A DNA stretch of 64,000 bases from Maylandia zebra (GCF_041146795.1 NC_135187.1:18049056-18113055), one strand, 5' to 3'; counted from the first letter of the stretch, positions 46,945 to 60,525 are shown. The notes: generated from the letters alone by a model not told the origin. Numbers and translations are program-made.

Positions 46945-49900
46945 ATGATGGATTGTTCAGAAGAGGTTCAGCCGGTGTCCGAGGAGCCCAGTGCTCAAAT
47001 AGAGCTCAAAAAGGGAATGTCCATTTTCATTGATGTAAGTATCATGTGTTTTTTATCCTTATTAAGACCAAAATTACACTTAAAAATCAACACTGTTAAA
47101 ACATAACTGTGGAAAAAAATATATACCAGGATTACCGGTATGTGATCCTTACAAAATGCATTACAGTTTACAGATTTCAATTTATTAGAAATAAAGAAGA
47201 CCTATTAGTGTTGATTGTGGCTCACTTGATTTAATATGGATTCCTCTAATGTATGACGTGTACAGAGGGCTTTCTTTCTAGTAATTATTTCATACAACTC
47301 ACATGTACTTTATCTATTTGGTAGAAGGATTTCAAAGCTTACTCCTTTCGCTTCTCCTCAGCCTTAAAATCAAACACAGTAAAATAATTAATTAGTAGAA
47401 ATCTGCCCCGTTTTGTTGATATGTTTGTTCACAAATCCAGCTTAAATATGAAAAATCTAATTAACATTAACATATTTCTAATTTGAAAAGAGAAACCTGT
47501 ATTTTTTTGTGGGGGAAATGATCATGCAAACATGGATGTAGGTTTTGTTTGAGTATTGTGCAGGGGGTGGGGGTACATATTCAATTAAATTATGAACATC
47601 ATTCACTTAATTTCCTAATTTTCACTGCAAATCTGTGCAAAGAAAAACAAACAAACCAAGCCATAGGTGGTAGTTGTAGACATGCTGGTGATTTTTCCTT
47701 AAGCGGGTCTTCTGTTTGGGTCCTGTTTTTGTTAGGGATGGAGGCAAGTGCAGAGGGTGTAAGTGTGGACAATAAAATAAGCCTAGGATTGATTCCTCAC
47801 ACATCTTAAACTCTCATCCTGATCTAATGACCCTTCTCCAAGTGTTTGTGTCTTAGCAGCTTTACCCCTGCTCTTAATCAGACTGCCTTCTGCCTCTTAT
47901 CCACCTACTGATTCAATTTCCCTCCATGCTTTCATTCATTTGTGATATCTTAATCATAAACCTGTTGGCTGCCATCAGTATTTTCGGGAAGGCATAAGGA
48001 AAGCAAATGAACCAAGAGAAGTGTTTTGAGTGCTCGGTAAGAGGAGAAAAGTGCTTTGTAGTACATTTAGCATTTAACCAGAGTTATTAAAGGCAGAGAC
48101 CTCTATCTATCCAGCCAATGGCAAACTCATTATCTGTCTTCTCCAACTGGATTACAGGGAATCAAACCATTTCTTGTTTTTAGGGGAGAGCTGGTCACAA
48201 ATTGTTGCTTCTTGGGTATATTTTGTTTCTTCTGAGCTTCAACCTCAGTGTGCTTCATTAATACACATATCTTCAACCCAATCACTGACATTATCTCAGA
48301 TGTTTGCATTTTTATTCTGCTGCCGTTGTTGCGGTGTGAGATTTATTTTATTAATAGCATATGAAAGATTCATTTGGGTGAGCTGAGGTATGAAATGAGA
48401 TGAGACCCGGACTTGAGTTTAATTACAGGGGTAAAAGCAGAAACGGCAGGAGTAGTCATCAAGATTACTCTAAATATTATTTAAGCCTGTACTATTAAGA
48501 TTGTGACAATGCGTTCACGGGGTGATAAAGAACAGACACAACAGCTTTAGAGAGCAGACACAATTACATCAGGAGCAGGTGCTTATTTTGAGCATTTATT
48601 AATATCTATATTATTTTTATACTTAATTGATAAAAACTTAATTATATGTAATTAAAATACCATGACTTAAAAATATCCTATTCTAGTTTCATATAATACA
48701 AAGTGATGTCTTTTTTGGTAGTCTTTTCTAATTTATGTACACTCACCAGACACTTTATTTAGGTACACCATGAAGCTTAGTACTAGTTTGAGTACAGGGA
48801 GCTCATCGTTATGCTCAAGAAAGCATTTTGAGATGATTTTAAACTTAGTGAGATGATATGTGATCCTGCTGGAAGCAGCTGTGAGAACATGAGGACACTG
48901 TGGTTATAAAGATGAGCAACTCAGGTAAGCTGTGGCCTTAGAATGATGCTCAGTCAGTACTAATGGATCCAAACTGTGCCAAGAATATATTTTCCAACGC
49001 ATTACATCACCAGCAGCCTGAATCACTGATACAAGGATGGATCCATGCTTCCATGTTGTTTATGACAAATTCTGAGTGTAGCAGCAGAAATTGAAACTAA
49101 TTAGACCAGATAATGTTTTGTTTTTTTCTAGTCTTCTGTTGTCCAGTTTTGGTGAGTCAGTGTGACATGTAGCCTCAGTTTCCTGTTCTTAGCTGACAAA
49201 AGTAGCAGCTAGTGTGGTCTTCTGCTCCTGTAGCACATCTACTTCAGAATTCAACATGTAGGGCATTTAGAGATGCTCTTATGGATATCTTTGTTCCAAC
49301 GAGTGGTTACTCTTGTTACTCTTGCCTTCCTATCAGCTCAAAGCAGTCTGTTCATTCTGGAATTTTCATCCAGAGAACAGCCACTCACTGGATATTTTCT
49401 TTCTCTTTTTTGGACCACTTTCTAACATGGTTGTGATGGTTCCTGCCAAGTGAATGGTTGATTACATATTTGAAATAATAATGAAACAAAACAATTTTTT
49501 CTGCTTTGTCGCTTTGTAGAGGAACTGAATTTAACTAAGAGATGAAGACAGAGAAGCAGTATTTGTACAGCAGATTAAAAAAAAAACTGGAAAAAAAAAG
49601 TAAATCAGAGCACAGAATCGACTGCCAGGAGCTTGAAGATGGTGGGTGGATATTTTATAGTAGTTTTCTTTTTCTTTCTTTTTTTAACCTGTGTGCAGCT
49701 TTGGGCTAGAATCCTCTTAGTCTGGAAATCCCACAAATAAATGAATGAATTTAAAACAGACATCATTTAGATATAGATTTATCCTCCAAAGCCGCCCGTG
49801 CAGAGTCTTCTTCATGGTAAGTAAAAGTAGGATGTGCTATTTTGAGGATGGTGGCTCAAGCCTTTTACAGCTGATGTGGTCATTGCCACTCCGCCTTTCA

Positions 49901-52900
49901 TCTCCTTTGGACTCTGGGACAGCACTATCAATAATTTAATGACGCACTGCTTTCGGCAGAGTGATCGATGATCCTCGCACTCACACACTTGCTTACTTTA
50001 ACTCTGGTGGTGTGGAACCTGCTTTAATATCCTGTTGTTTTTTTCTTCATTTCCTAATTACAGATCTTACGGAGGGCCGATAAAAACGGTGAGTATTTCA
50101 CCATCTGGCTCATTTCAGATTCACACACCAACACCACTCTCTTCTGTGTTGAGCGTCACTTCAACCTTTCTTTCACAGATTACTTTCTCAATGAAATTCC
50201 GATCATGACTCTCTGCTGATACTCTGTCAGTTTCCATGGAAACAGGAAACTGACCATGCCCACTGAGGTTCAGTTTCAGAGCATTTACAAAGAAAAACAC
50301 TGACATTTGTGAACACTTTTATGATAGTGGTCCACACAAAATGACTCAGAGGTGCCCTATCAGGTGGCAAATTATGTCGTTGTTTCACCTCCACTCTCTA
50401 ATGCAGGATAAACATACAAAAATACATCTTTTATGTTCTTATTGATCAGAGAAGTGCAGACAACAAAGGGAATCCAAAAAGCACTAAAATAATAAATAAA
50501 TCTCTTTCTGTTACACATGCAAGTGTAATATAGGATGCACATAAATCCTCCATCTTAGCTTCTTTAAGCTGCTTCACTGTTTACTTTTCATTTAAAAACT
50601 GTTTTGACCCCACACAATTCAAGCAAGTCTTTGTTTGCTGAGATAATAAATATGCTTTGAAATAAATAAAACAAGATCTAAATTTCTTTCATTTAATTCT
50701 GGAAAGAATTAAATGAAATAAAATTAGCAATTTGGTTAGATGATGCTTTAAGTTGTGGTTATCTTGTGACTGACAAGCGCCAACCTTAGACCTCAGTCAC
50801 TCATGGAAGATCCTGACTTGTCTGAAAACACTTGCAAACTATTTGTTGTGAAAATACTGTGAAAAGTGTGACCAAACCATTCATTAATTTCCACAAAACA
50901 ATAAATATAAGAAAAAAATAGATCAGTTTATAAGGAAATTCTTACCAGATGTTGGTAACAACCCATCCAATCCATGCATGCAAAGAAATCACACCATAAA
51001 TGTCCATGAATTAAGTTATGTGTAAATAGAAGAAATGATAGAGAGAAAATGTGTTGATCATACGAAGAAAAGAAGGTGCAAAAAAGCACAAAAAGTCATG
51101 ACCCCTGCTGAAATCTGTCAGGAGTTAGAAAGCAGTCGTGATACTTTGTGCAAATTATTACGTTTGCTTTTCAAATTAAAAGCTGCTCTTAATTGATGCA
51201 ACCAACACGTTTCAAAAGGTGCAGCTTTTATGTTGAAGGCGAGTAGTCTCTGTTTCTGGTTTGGGTCACTCTTTTTCAAGTTTCACGACTGCTCGGCGAG
51301 TTGCATTGCAGACTGCACATAACCATGACAACCTGCAAGCGCCCAAACAAATCCCACTGTTTTTGATACAATACTGTATACCTCTTTGTAACCACTTTCA
51401 CCCAGTGACTACCTGCAGCCAATTGCCAGTTGGTCGGGCAATACACATTTTTTCTAGCAACTGATGTTTCCCAGGGATTTCCCGACTGGTCTGTGTGACT
51501 GTGGACTCATGCGTGCAGTAGCCACGATGTCTGAGATTCACCCTGTTTGACAGTTTCATAGAAACAAGCTGGAAATGACCAAAATGTTCATGTCGAGGGT
51601 TCAGAAGGGGACGTTACGAAAAACTGCCGCTATGTCCATCCTATAACGTCCATCAGCGATAACCTGGCGGGTGTACTTTGCTGTAAACAAGTAAACATCA
51701 GCACCCATTTCTGGAAACAGCTGTTTGTTTTAAAATGTTAAAAAGGAAAATAGTAGAATCAATTTTCCTATAAGTCATATAACATACCGACAAATTAACA
51801 GACCTCTATATTTAGTTGTCTTTCTTTGACCTGCATATATTTTTAATTTGGGGCATCAGTTTGTAGCAGGAGGTTGAGGGTTTGATCCCCAACTCCTCCA
51901 GGCAGCATGTAGAAGTGTTCTTGGACAAGTTGCTGACCCATTTGCCCCTCATGTCATTAGTATATTTGTTATATCTACCCATTAAAAGTCTGCATGAATG
52001 TGTGACTGCGGCTTGTTGTGTAAACAACATAAATGCAGTCCAGTTGAATTTAGCAGAAATGACCAAAAATAGCAAATCAGTATTTTTCACATGGCATGAC
52101 ATGCTCCATCATCTACTAAATATCCATCCCACGCCGTGTATGATTTGAAGCCTTGTCATGCAGCAATAGAAGTCATCCCACATGTTTGTTTTTATTGTTG
52201 CACAAGGAGCAGCACATGCCGAACCTGCTCCGAGCGTATTTCTGAATGCACTGACAGTGACTCACTGTAGGCTCTATTTTTGGGCATGTGATTGTGTTCC
52301 CTTACAGCAGCTATAGAAACATGCTACACATTTCCTCCAGATCAGGTCAGCAGTGACAATTTGAAGATCGGCCACACTGTGTCACAAAAACAGGAAGACA
52401 CCACTGGAGCCAGAGCTGCGTGAAAAACGAGATGTCGTTGGTCTTTGTTTTCGCTGGAGGGCGTTCAGTTTGGAGCGCTCTGTTTTGAAATTCTGTTTAT
52501 TTTCAGCTCATGAATATTTCATACTACTTTTATTCTGTTCATAATTGCAGCGCCTCAAATCATAAAAAATGACTGACTGTTTGATATAATGTTAGTCTAG
52601 TGGAACAAATGGTGATGACCTGCTTTATATATGGAGAGAGGGATAATAAAAACAAGATCAATGTACCTTTGCTGGTTTATTTTGTTATGTTATATTACTC
52701 CTCGTTTGATGTGAAATAGAATCTGATGTTTAAACTTGATGCCATATTTTACTGATATAATTTTTAACATCTAAAGACACCTCAGGTCAAACCAGCTCAA
52801 GACAAATATTCTTTATCAATGTCATCTTATCAGTTTTATAACAAAATGATCCGCCAGTTTCACTTTTACATTTGTTTGGACACATTTTCTTATAGTCTGA

Positions 52901-53568
52901 TGTCTTGCAAACACAAACCAAATCCACGATGTTTTAAAGTGTTGAGAAAGAAGCCATCCTGAGAAGATTTGTTCTTTACCCCCAGATGATGGAAAGCTGT
53001 CCTTTGATGAATTCAAATCCTACTTCTCTGACGGAGTCCTGACAGCTGAGGAACTGAAGGAGCTCTTTCACACGATCGATACCCATAACACAGAGTAAGA
53101 CTCGCTTTACCTTCTTACCAGTTTATTCCATTCAGATGAGGAGAGGTAAGGGGCAAGAGTAATCGGTTTCAAAATTCTGAACGATATCGTTGTGTTTTCC
53201 CTTTTAATAACATTCATCTTTTTAAAAGTAAGAAGAGATTTACTTGCTCAAATTATTTTGTGAAGTAACTAAAATAATACAACAATATAAATGAAATGGC
53301 TGGTAAAATTTGTTTGGAGCTTTCCCACTGAGGCTTTGAGAGGTCATTTTGAATTTAGTTACTGCTTTCAAAAAGAGTTTTTTTTTTTTTATTGTAATAC
53401 CTGTACAGATTTTTGTTTCACCCTGAGAGACTGCCACAAGTAGAGAAATAAAGTGAGCTTCTGCATGCTTTTCTTGTACACCATGTCAGTGTGTGAATGT
53501 GAGAGTGAATGAATAGTGGAATTGTAAAGTGCTTTGAGGGTCTCGAAAAGTGCTTTATAAATGCAATC

Positions 53569-53619
<51 letters not shown>

Positions 53620-56600
53620 TCTCAAATATCAGGCTTGTCTAACGTGGTTTCCAAATTCTTGTGTATTATAAGTCACCTTTCAATCAGGGAAACCGTCAAC
53701 GCATCACAATGAGGCCTAAATCATCGTTAATGATGATCCCAAAGTCCTCCCTCACTACACCTGTGAACTTTCTCTGTGGTCTTCCTCTTTTCCTCCTGAC
53801 CTGCAGCTTTGTTCTGCAAGACTCAGCTGGAGGTGGAAGCACAGTAAATACAGATCATCTACTTTTAAAAATCAGGCACTGATGTGCAATGCAATGTTCC
53901 CTGGGGCGATCGTGGCTCAAGAGTTGGGAGGTCGCCTTGTAATCGGAAGGTTGCCGGTTCGAGCCCCGGCTTGGACAGTCTCGGTCGTTGTGTCCTTGGG
54001 CAAGACACTTCACCCGTTGCCTACTGGTGGTGGTCAGAGGGCCCGGTGGCGCCAGTGTCCGGCAGCCTCGCCTCTGTCAGTGCGCCCCAGGGTGGCTGTG
54101 GCTACAATGTAGCTTGCCATCACCAGTGCGTGAATGGGTGGATGACTGGATATGTAAAGCGCTTTGGGGTCCTTAGGGACTAGTAAGGCGCTATATAAAT
54201 GCAGGCCATTTTACCATTTATATTCACAATGTCCCAAACACCTAACGGTGAGAGGAAGCCAAAGACACACTGACACTTCACTGTCGACCGATTTGCACTG
54301 ATTTTTCTGCTTTTTAGTTCACACCAATTCTTTTAAATCACACACATGAGAAACCACATTACTTATGCTCCCTGCAGACATTATAATGTGAACCAGCTCC
54401 TGCATCAATCAGGATACAGATAATACTTATACAGTCACTCCTCTGTGATTACACTGAAGGCATTTGTGAGCAAATGACCCGCTGAGCCACAAGATATTTA
54501 GAAATAGCTGCTAGTTTCAGTTATATAATAGCAGTGCAGCACTGAAGCACTGTTTCTGTCTGAGAGGCATTTAGCAGGTGAATAAACCTTTTAGTGCCAT
54601 TTTGACAAAGCTTAGATTAGTATGTAAGTATTTCTAATCTCTGTCTTCCAGCTATATAACACTGGCATCCTTAACCCTAAAGTCCCCGATCAAAGTTTTA
54701 TATAAAGGAAACAAGTAGAACTAAATATATGTGTGTTATTGTAGAGTGATGTAGAACATGGTTAGGTTAGTAAAAGCATCTGTTATTGATCTAATGTTTA
54801 GATAGTCATAACAGAAGAGAAATAAAAGTGTAAAGCCATGCTAGCTTCTGTGCCACGCTTCAATTAGCATGTGCACAAACAAGCTAACAAGTGCTGTCAT
54901 AAATATACAAAGTATAATATAGAGTAACTGTATCATCTATCACCGTGTACAACCAGTATGTAATCACACATTATTATTTGGTTTACCCTTCATTACCTGC
55001 CAAAGAAATGGAGAATTTATGGTTAGTGTTAGCGGTTTCACACAGAGCGCCACTTTTAGCACTTTAGCCACTGACTCTGTTGTGCATTGAATCAACACTG
55101 CTGGACATTTGGTTTTATGAAACTAAACTAAAGCTATTCACAACAGAAGAAGTGATGATAGTGATTTATTTCAATAGAAATACATTTTCTAATAGAGATG
55201 TCAAAGACTCGAGAGCACTCAGTATTTTTTATGATGAATTACCACTTTGAATAAACCACCTCACCTGGCCCTCAGTTTGACGTTAGACATTGAAAAATAA
55301 TGATGATTATGTGTACTAATAAAGATCTGCAGTCTGAATCAGGTTGAAAATAGTTCTTCAAAAAGTGCTTGGAGAAACTTCATTCTGTGTAAGCTATTAG
55401 TTAAGTTTTCTTTGGTGTGCCTCACATTAATCAGATGCAGGTTCTGCATCAGTGGTCTAAAAACACTAGAAAGAGACTTTTGTAAGCTTTAAAGCAAGCA
55501 GCTGTTGAGCATTCAGCCAGCTGTTATAAACAAAGAGCTGGCTTAAAACTACACAAGGATGTAAAGGAACTTGTTCTGTATGTTGTTGGGCTTGTAGTTT
55601 ACACACTGGGCCCTAGTGTCTGTTGATAGAGTAATAGTCACAGGATGGTTGTTGTTGTCTATATCACCCGAAGCAAACAGTGCTAATTCTATTAACACTG
55701 CTTAATGAGTACACTTATCAGGAAGCTTATTAAAATATCTCTGTTCACTCCACACAGTGGTGTGTCAATCATGTTACGTACTTCATTGGTGTAATTAAAC
55801 AACCAGAAAATTAAACACTCTGACTCAAGTGGTTTGATACAGGTTGATTCTCTCTCTAAATAAATAGCTGCTGCAGCTCATCACATCATCACAACAATTA
55901 TAAGAATGCAGGATTTGCACTCGGCATTACATCACACAACGATCACCTTGGAAAATTTACATTTAAATCAATATGTTAAACAGTTTCAATGTTTTGGTGT
56001 CCAAACTCACATAAACTGCAAGTGGACAAAAGAAAAAACAAGCTCTGGGGAGGCCACAGCGATCAATAAGTCTGGCCTCCTCACCTAACCAGTTATAGAG
56101 CCTTTTGAAGGGTTGTGCATCCACTCACAGAGCTAAAGTTAAACTTACTAACAACTGAATTTCAGTTTTTTCAGAAAAGTTTTTTGCAGACTGAGCACAG
56201 AGGCATCAAAACTGAAGTTTAATTGATTTTTATAAACATTTTTAAAAGGACAACTTCAGAAACAAAACCAGATTTCTTAAAATCAGAATATAGTTACTAA
56301 CTAAATTTATTATATACCCACAACCAATCACATGACAGCAACTTTATAGGCATGTTGATAAAAAACATGAAAGCATATATCAGTCCTGCCTTGTATCAGC
56401 AGTTCAAGCAGAAGGTAGTGGTTTAATGTTGTTAGGGATATTTTCTTGGTACATTTCAGCCTCCTAAGCACCAGCTGAGCATCATTTAACCACCACAGCC
56501 TACCTGATTATTGTTGCTGACCATGTTCATCCCTTTATACCCAAAGTGTATGCATCTTCTGATCTGCAGCAACAGCAAGGTGTAATTAGTTAAGAGGTCA

Positions 56601-58407
56601 TTAGTGCCTAAGTCCTCATCGTATACTTTTACATGGCCTCAACAAGATAAGCCAATGATAGGGGTGACTTAACAAAAAGAAAAGAAATTATTTGGCCATT
56701 TGAAAAGCAAGAAGAAATTATCTGGCTTTGTCACCACTTGCTCCTACAGTCATCACCATCTAAACGTCTGTCTACTTCCTTAATATTTTAAAGTGATAAT
56801 AATTATTTCACAAACACATTTTTACACCAGATCTCTTCCTGACTCAGTATTAAAGATGATTTGTGGCTATAGCTGGAATTGAACCAACCAACAACCTTTC
56901 AGTGTGTATGTGTAGATTTGATGTGATATTTGTAATGAGAATAGAGACCTAAAATGTCCCTTTATTCCTAAGCAGAGCTCAGCAGAACTCAATTAATGAT
57001 ATTTAATTTTATTATATAGATTGTATCAGATATGTATTCAAGAAAATATCAACAACAAAAAAAGAAAAATGCATACTGTTGACATACAGTGGAGTCCAGT
57101 TTCCTATTATCTTTACCAGACTCCGTGTTAATGTGTGCCTCCACCTGTGAAATGAACACAGGAGGAGGCAGATGACAAAGTTGTAAGGAAGTCAATTGGA
57201 AGTCTCTGGTTGAATCCTATATTGATTAAAGAACGAGTAACCAGATTGTAAGGTCTCCCTGACAGGCTGTTAAACCTGCTCAGGTCCATGTCGAACACTG
57301 ACATTATTCAATACAGCGGATTTAAACAGGCACACACAGCATGCTGCATGTATGGATGACAGATTATTGATATGGAATTAACTGTATTTACAGTATTTCA
57401 AGGCTGTTTTATTTATTTATAAAGGTAACAAATTTTCAGAGCAATGGTAATGTACCTTCAGTGTCAGAGCAACCAGGCTTCAAGCAAAACAGGAGAGAGG
57501 CTAATGGTGCGTTACTTAGTTGTCTGACTTCTGGCTCCTCTCTCCGTTTTCTCCTGTTTGGATCATTGATTGCAGCACTCTCCTCTTGCAAACAGCAGCC
57601 ACGGCTTGCATGAAATGCGGTTTAAACGAGTGAAATCCCCTGGTATCAATGACTAGAGCAAGAAATAAGATGTGTTTTTTGTGTCGTCTGAAGATAGTTG
57701 TAGTGCTGATACAGTGCCTAATATTCTCTTCACTTCGTCACCTCTCCTTTGTTCCACTTCTTTTCTCTTTTGGGCTCTCTCTTTCAGGAACAAAAATACT
57801 CAGACCACCCAGAAAAGCATCCATGCATGAACATTTATTAGAAACGGCCAACATTTCTGAAACTCCCCATTTGGCCAATTTGTCTCTCACTCATGCCTCT
57901 GGAGGCCAAAACACCAAAATTATTCTGTTACTCATCGCATATTTTACTCAGTTCTATCTGTCATCACATTGATTCATCAAAGCGAAGACTGTGTCAAAGA
58001 GATCTTTGCAGGAAAAATGTACCTCTGTCCCTGGAGACGTCTGTTTTTAATTTAAATACCTGTCATTTTCTTCTTTTACAGCAACTTGGACACGGATGAA
58101 CTCTGTGGTAAGTTGAGTCTTTTAAATGCAGACAGAAAAGTAAAGATAGGAAAGTAAGATGTTAGACATGGTCACATGCTCCCAGACCAAACCCCTAAGG
58201 CAGTGCGAGTGAGGTGTCACACCAGTGCTTCTTCAACAAAACACCTACAGCCCTGTCCCAGTTGTCTGACTCACAAAATGTTTTTTGCTTTGGTTTTTCT
58301 GCTTCGAAGAGTACTTCTCCCAGCACCTCGGTGAATACGAGAACGTTCTTGCTGCCTTAGAAGACCTGAACATGTCCATCCTGAAGGCGATGGACAAAAC
58401 AAAGAAG
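46945..58407 (+). CDS. necab1: N-terminal EF-hand calcium-binding protein 1 (5' part, exons 1-5)
   Basis: Five coding exons: 46945-47034, 50064-50088 (25 nt), 52986-53094, 58082-58107 (26 nt) and 58310-58407. All have GT-AG borders and consistent phase, totalling 348 nt or 116 codons. The product matches the N-terminus of NECAB1: a GMSIF leader, then EF-hand 1 with loop residues 36-47 ([12 protein letters not shown], canonical Asp1/Asn3/Asp5/Gly6/Glu12), then EF-hand 2 with loop 70-81 (DTHNTDNLDTDE, degenerate at positions 3-6). A conserved helix ending in KAMDKTKK follows. NECAB proteins are neuronal calcium sensors with a C-terminal ABM domain; that part and the coiled coil lie beyond the right edge. 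ATG 46945 is directly followed by a second in-frame ATG (46948), so either may start. The last donor (58408) is followed by an intron that fills the rest of the window. Confidence 0.93.
47035..48735. other. necab1: necab1 intron 1, first part
   Basis: No exon or defined element found. Intron 1 runs from 47035 to 50063. Confidence 0.4.
48736..49440 (-). pseudogene. Tc1-like transposon relic in necab1 intron 1
   Basis: Terminal motif CACTCACCAGACACTTTATTTAGG at its left end (a Tc1-like terminus). The minus strand then follows a Tc1 transposase with blocks corresponding to GTGGTCTTCTGCTCCTGTAG and AGATGCTCTTATGG. Frame broken in many places. Confidence 0.65.
50089..52985. other. necab1: necab1 intron 2
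   Basis: AT-rich intron with an old SINE head at about 51840-51960. Otherwise nothing recognisable. Confidence 0.4.
51840..51960 (+). repeat. Old tRNA-derived SINE head
   Basis: GGTTGAGGGTTTGATCCCCAAC (B-box like) followed by GTGTTCTTGGACAAGTTGCTGACCC, the conserved segment after the tRNA part in this SINE family. The tail is missing or degraded. Confidence 0.55.
53095..53484. other. necab1: necab1 intron 3, start
   Basis: Begins at donor GTAAGA after exon 3. No element is recognised before the SINE tail at 53485. Confidence 0.4.
53485..53620 (+). repeat. SINE 3' tail followed by (ATT)n microsatellite
   Basis: GTGAATGAATAGTGGAATTG, AAAGTGCTTTGAGGGTCTCG, GTGCTTTATAAATGCAATCC, then a perfect TTA run from 53571 to about 53618. 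The microsatellite probably grew from the SINE tail. Confidence 0.7.
53897..54222 (+). mobile_element. Full-length tRNA-derived SINE
   Basis: The tRNA-like head has box A (GTGGCTCAAGAGTTGG) and box B (GGTTCGAGCCCC). A central part has CTTGGGCAAGACACTTCACCC, and the tail is AAAGCGCTTTGGGGTCCTTAGG...GCGCTATATAAATGCAGGCC. It lies in necab1 intron 3 in sense orientation. The family looks like the abundant cichlid/percomorph tRNA SINE; its name is not asserted. It is little diverged, so it is young relative to the fragments at 1898, 51840 and 60273. Confidence 0.85.
54223..56324. other. necab1: necab1 intron 3, middle part
   Basis: AT-rich and without recognised elements. Intron 3 runs from 53095 to 58081. 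Confidence 0.35.
56325..56660 (+). pseudogene. Tc1-like relic with internal deletion
   Basis: CCAATCACATGACAGCAAC (5' region of the family) is followed closely by CAGTCCTGCCTTGTATCAGC and TTGTTGCTGACCATGTTCATCC (central/C-terminal transposase region). Roughly the N-terminal half is deleted and the frame is broken. Confidence 0.65.
56661..58081. other. necab1: necab1 intron 3, last part
   Basis: No exon or element. A 107-codon ORF at 57649-57972 shows no family features. Confidence 0.35.
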
Positions 58408-58787
58408 GTAAGATACTATAAATGAATGTAATCAGGGGGAACATACACAGGAACACTAGATGTGAATAGTAATGATGTTTCCTGTGTGAATATTCACATA
58501 TCTTTTGGGCATTGATGTTTTTGAAATTCTCTTGAAAGTGTGTTTTTCTTTTTCACAATGATTTCTGCATTTCAGATTTTATGCAAATTCCAGTTCTTAT
58601 TAAAACAAAATAAGTTAAGGCATTAGACTGTTTTTTGGGTTCTTTCTATCAGGGAGGTCGTCTTGATGAAGCTACTGACATAACAGATATTTTAAATGCA
58701 CCTTTATTATTATAAACGTAGCATAAAAAAGTAAGAAAATTTGTGTTTGTCAACTGTTTCTTTGGTGTAACAATCTTGCCAAATATG

Positions 58788-58790
<3 letters not shown>

Positions 58791-58822
<32 letters not shown>
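58791..58822 (+). repeat. (GT)16 microsatellite
   Basis: Perfect GT run in necab1 intron 5, beside the Tc1-like relic. Confidence 0.95.
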
Positions 58823-58823
<1 letters not shown>

Positions 58824-58887
58824 TGTATAGTCATCAGCAATTTTATTACACGTGTCCAACTCAATATCTAATCAGCCAATCACATGG

Positions 58888-60272
58888 GTGGCGTCACGGC
58901 TGACGAGGCAGGTCGTGTGGAGGTAAAGTGAGGACCCCAGTGCAGTCAGAGGTTGGTATGAGGAGTGAGTTTATTTAAATGGAGACGGTGAGGACAGGAA
59001 CTAAGAAATAATTAAACAGGGAAAACCTAAATGCACGGCGCTGAATCTAAAACTCACAGGATAACATGCAGATGAACACAGGGAGACATCACAGATGAAC
59101 CAGCAACCAGCAGGAGAAAACACAGGGCTTGTATATTCACAGGGACAATCAGGAAACAGGAGACAGGAGGGAAACACAGCTGGGAGAAATCAGAACCGAC
59201 AAGACTAGGAAGCAACATGAGACACAGACCTTCAAAGTAAAACAGGAAGTATACAGAAATAGCCTGGAGGGAGAAAGAACATGGAGGAGCACATGACGGG
59301 TGAGGAAACACAGAACACAAGGAGTGGGAACAAAGCACAACACTCACATCACTATATCCACTTAGGCTACGTTCACACTGCAGGTCTTAATGCTCAATTC
59401 CATTTTTTGATCGATTTTTAAAAAAAAAATTTTGTCTGCTTGTTCACACTACAAATAAAATGTGACCGCAAACATGCTCTAGTGTGAACCCTCAAAGCGG
59501 CCCGCATGCACAAAAGAAGACGTCACACACAACGCGCTCTGTTTAGACCCAGACCAAACAGTATTGTTTGACTGATGGCCGTTAATATGAAGACTTGTTT
59601 TGGACTTTACGTTTCCAAATTTTGCTTTAAGTTATGAAGTTATTTTGTTTTTTACATATGGCCTAATAATTATCCTTATTGCTGTTTTAGAGGAGCGGTG
59701 CTTCAAAGGATAGTTGCGGATTTCTGTCAGAATCTGCAGATTATACAGTACAAATAAAATGTTCATGTTCCTCCAACGTTGTCTTCCCAATAGTTTCACT
59801 GGATGGCCAGGAAGCGTTTGCGATGTCTTCTCCAGCGCTGATAATTGGCGTCTGTCTTGTGTCAGTGACGTAAAAGACGGATTTAATGCGACATGACCAT
59901 TCAAACAGCAGTCGCTTTCTAAAACATCAGATATGTATCAGATTCAGTACCACATAAGAAAGTGACCCAGATCAGATTTGAAAATATCGGATTTGTGCCG
60001 TTCACACCGTCATACCATGATCGGATATGGGTCGCATAGGATCAAAAAAGTCGGATTGGATGCACCTGCAGTGTGAACGTAGCCTTAGACACACAGAGGG
60101 AGACGCATGGGTCCGCTACACAGAGGGAAAATTTCTAAATAAGGTATACAAGGAACATTACCCTATAGAATAACTAAAGACTGACACTGAGGACTTAATA
60201 CATAATTCAAAATGACAAAAACACAGGAAACTCAAAACACTGGGTCGAAAAAACCAAGGACCCTGACAAGTG
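58888..60272. repeat. Unclassified repeat hosting a Harbinger MITE
   Basis: It starts GTCACGGCTGACGAGGCAGG and ends near AAGGACCCTGACA (60272). The inner part is purine-rich, with an early GAGTGAGTTTATTTAAAT. Similar architecture is seen at 2349-2845. It is interrupted at 59365-60084. Confidence 0.45.
59365..60084 (+). mobile_element. PIF/Harbinger-type MITE (720 bp)
   Basis: Perfect 21-bp terminal inverted repeats beginning GGCTACGTTCACACTGC, with target duplication TTA at 59362-59364 and 60085-60087. A 3-bp TTA duplication fits PIF/Harbinger. No transposase. The perfect ends suggest recent mobility. Confidence 0.85.
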
Positions 60273-60525
60273 GCTGTAGCCCAGGAATTAGAGCAGGTGG
60301 TCTACTGATTGGCAGATTAGATTGGAGGGTTAGTGGTTCAATCACAGTCTGCATGCCAAGTATCCTTGAGCAAGATACTAACCCGATGCATCCATTAGAA
60401 TATCAATGTGTGTGAACGTTAGCTTGGAAACACTGAAAATCATAGAAGAAAGTGTGTGAATGGGTGAGTGTGGCACTGAGTGCTCTGGGAGAGGAGGAAA
60501 GCACTATATGAGAATCAGTCAGTCC
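60273..60525 (+). mobile_element. tRNA-derived SINE, older copy
   Basis: Head with AGTGGCTGTAGCCCAGG and AGTGGTTCAATCAC (box B-like), middle TATCCTTGAGCAAGATACTAACC, tail GTGTGAATGGGTGAGTGTGG then AGCACTATATGAGAATCAG. Diverged from the copy at 53897. Confidence 0.7.

Noticed and set aside
53897..53975. tRNA gene at box A/box B
   Set aside because: The tRNA-like head continues into a SINE body and tail, so it is a retroposon, not a tRNA gene.
57649..57972. 107-codon ORF as an extra necab1 exon
   Set aside because: Exon 3 (ends 53094) and exon 4 (58082) join in phase with matching EF-hand residues. The ORF lacks suitable splice borders and family sequence.
59054..59347. 97-codon Cys/Phe/Leu-rich minus-strand ORF
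   Set aside because: Composition artefact opposite a purine-rich repeat.
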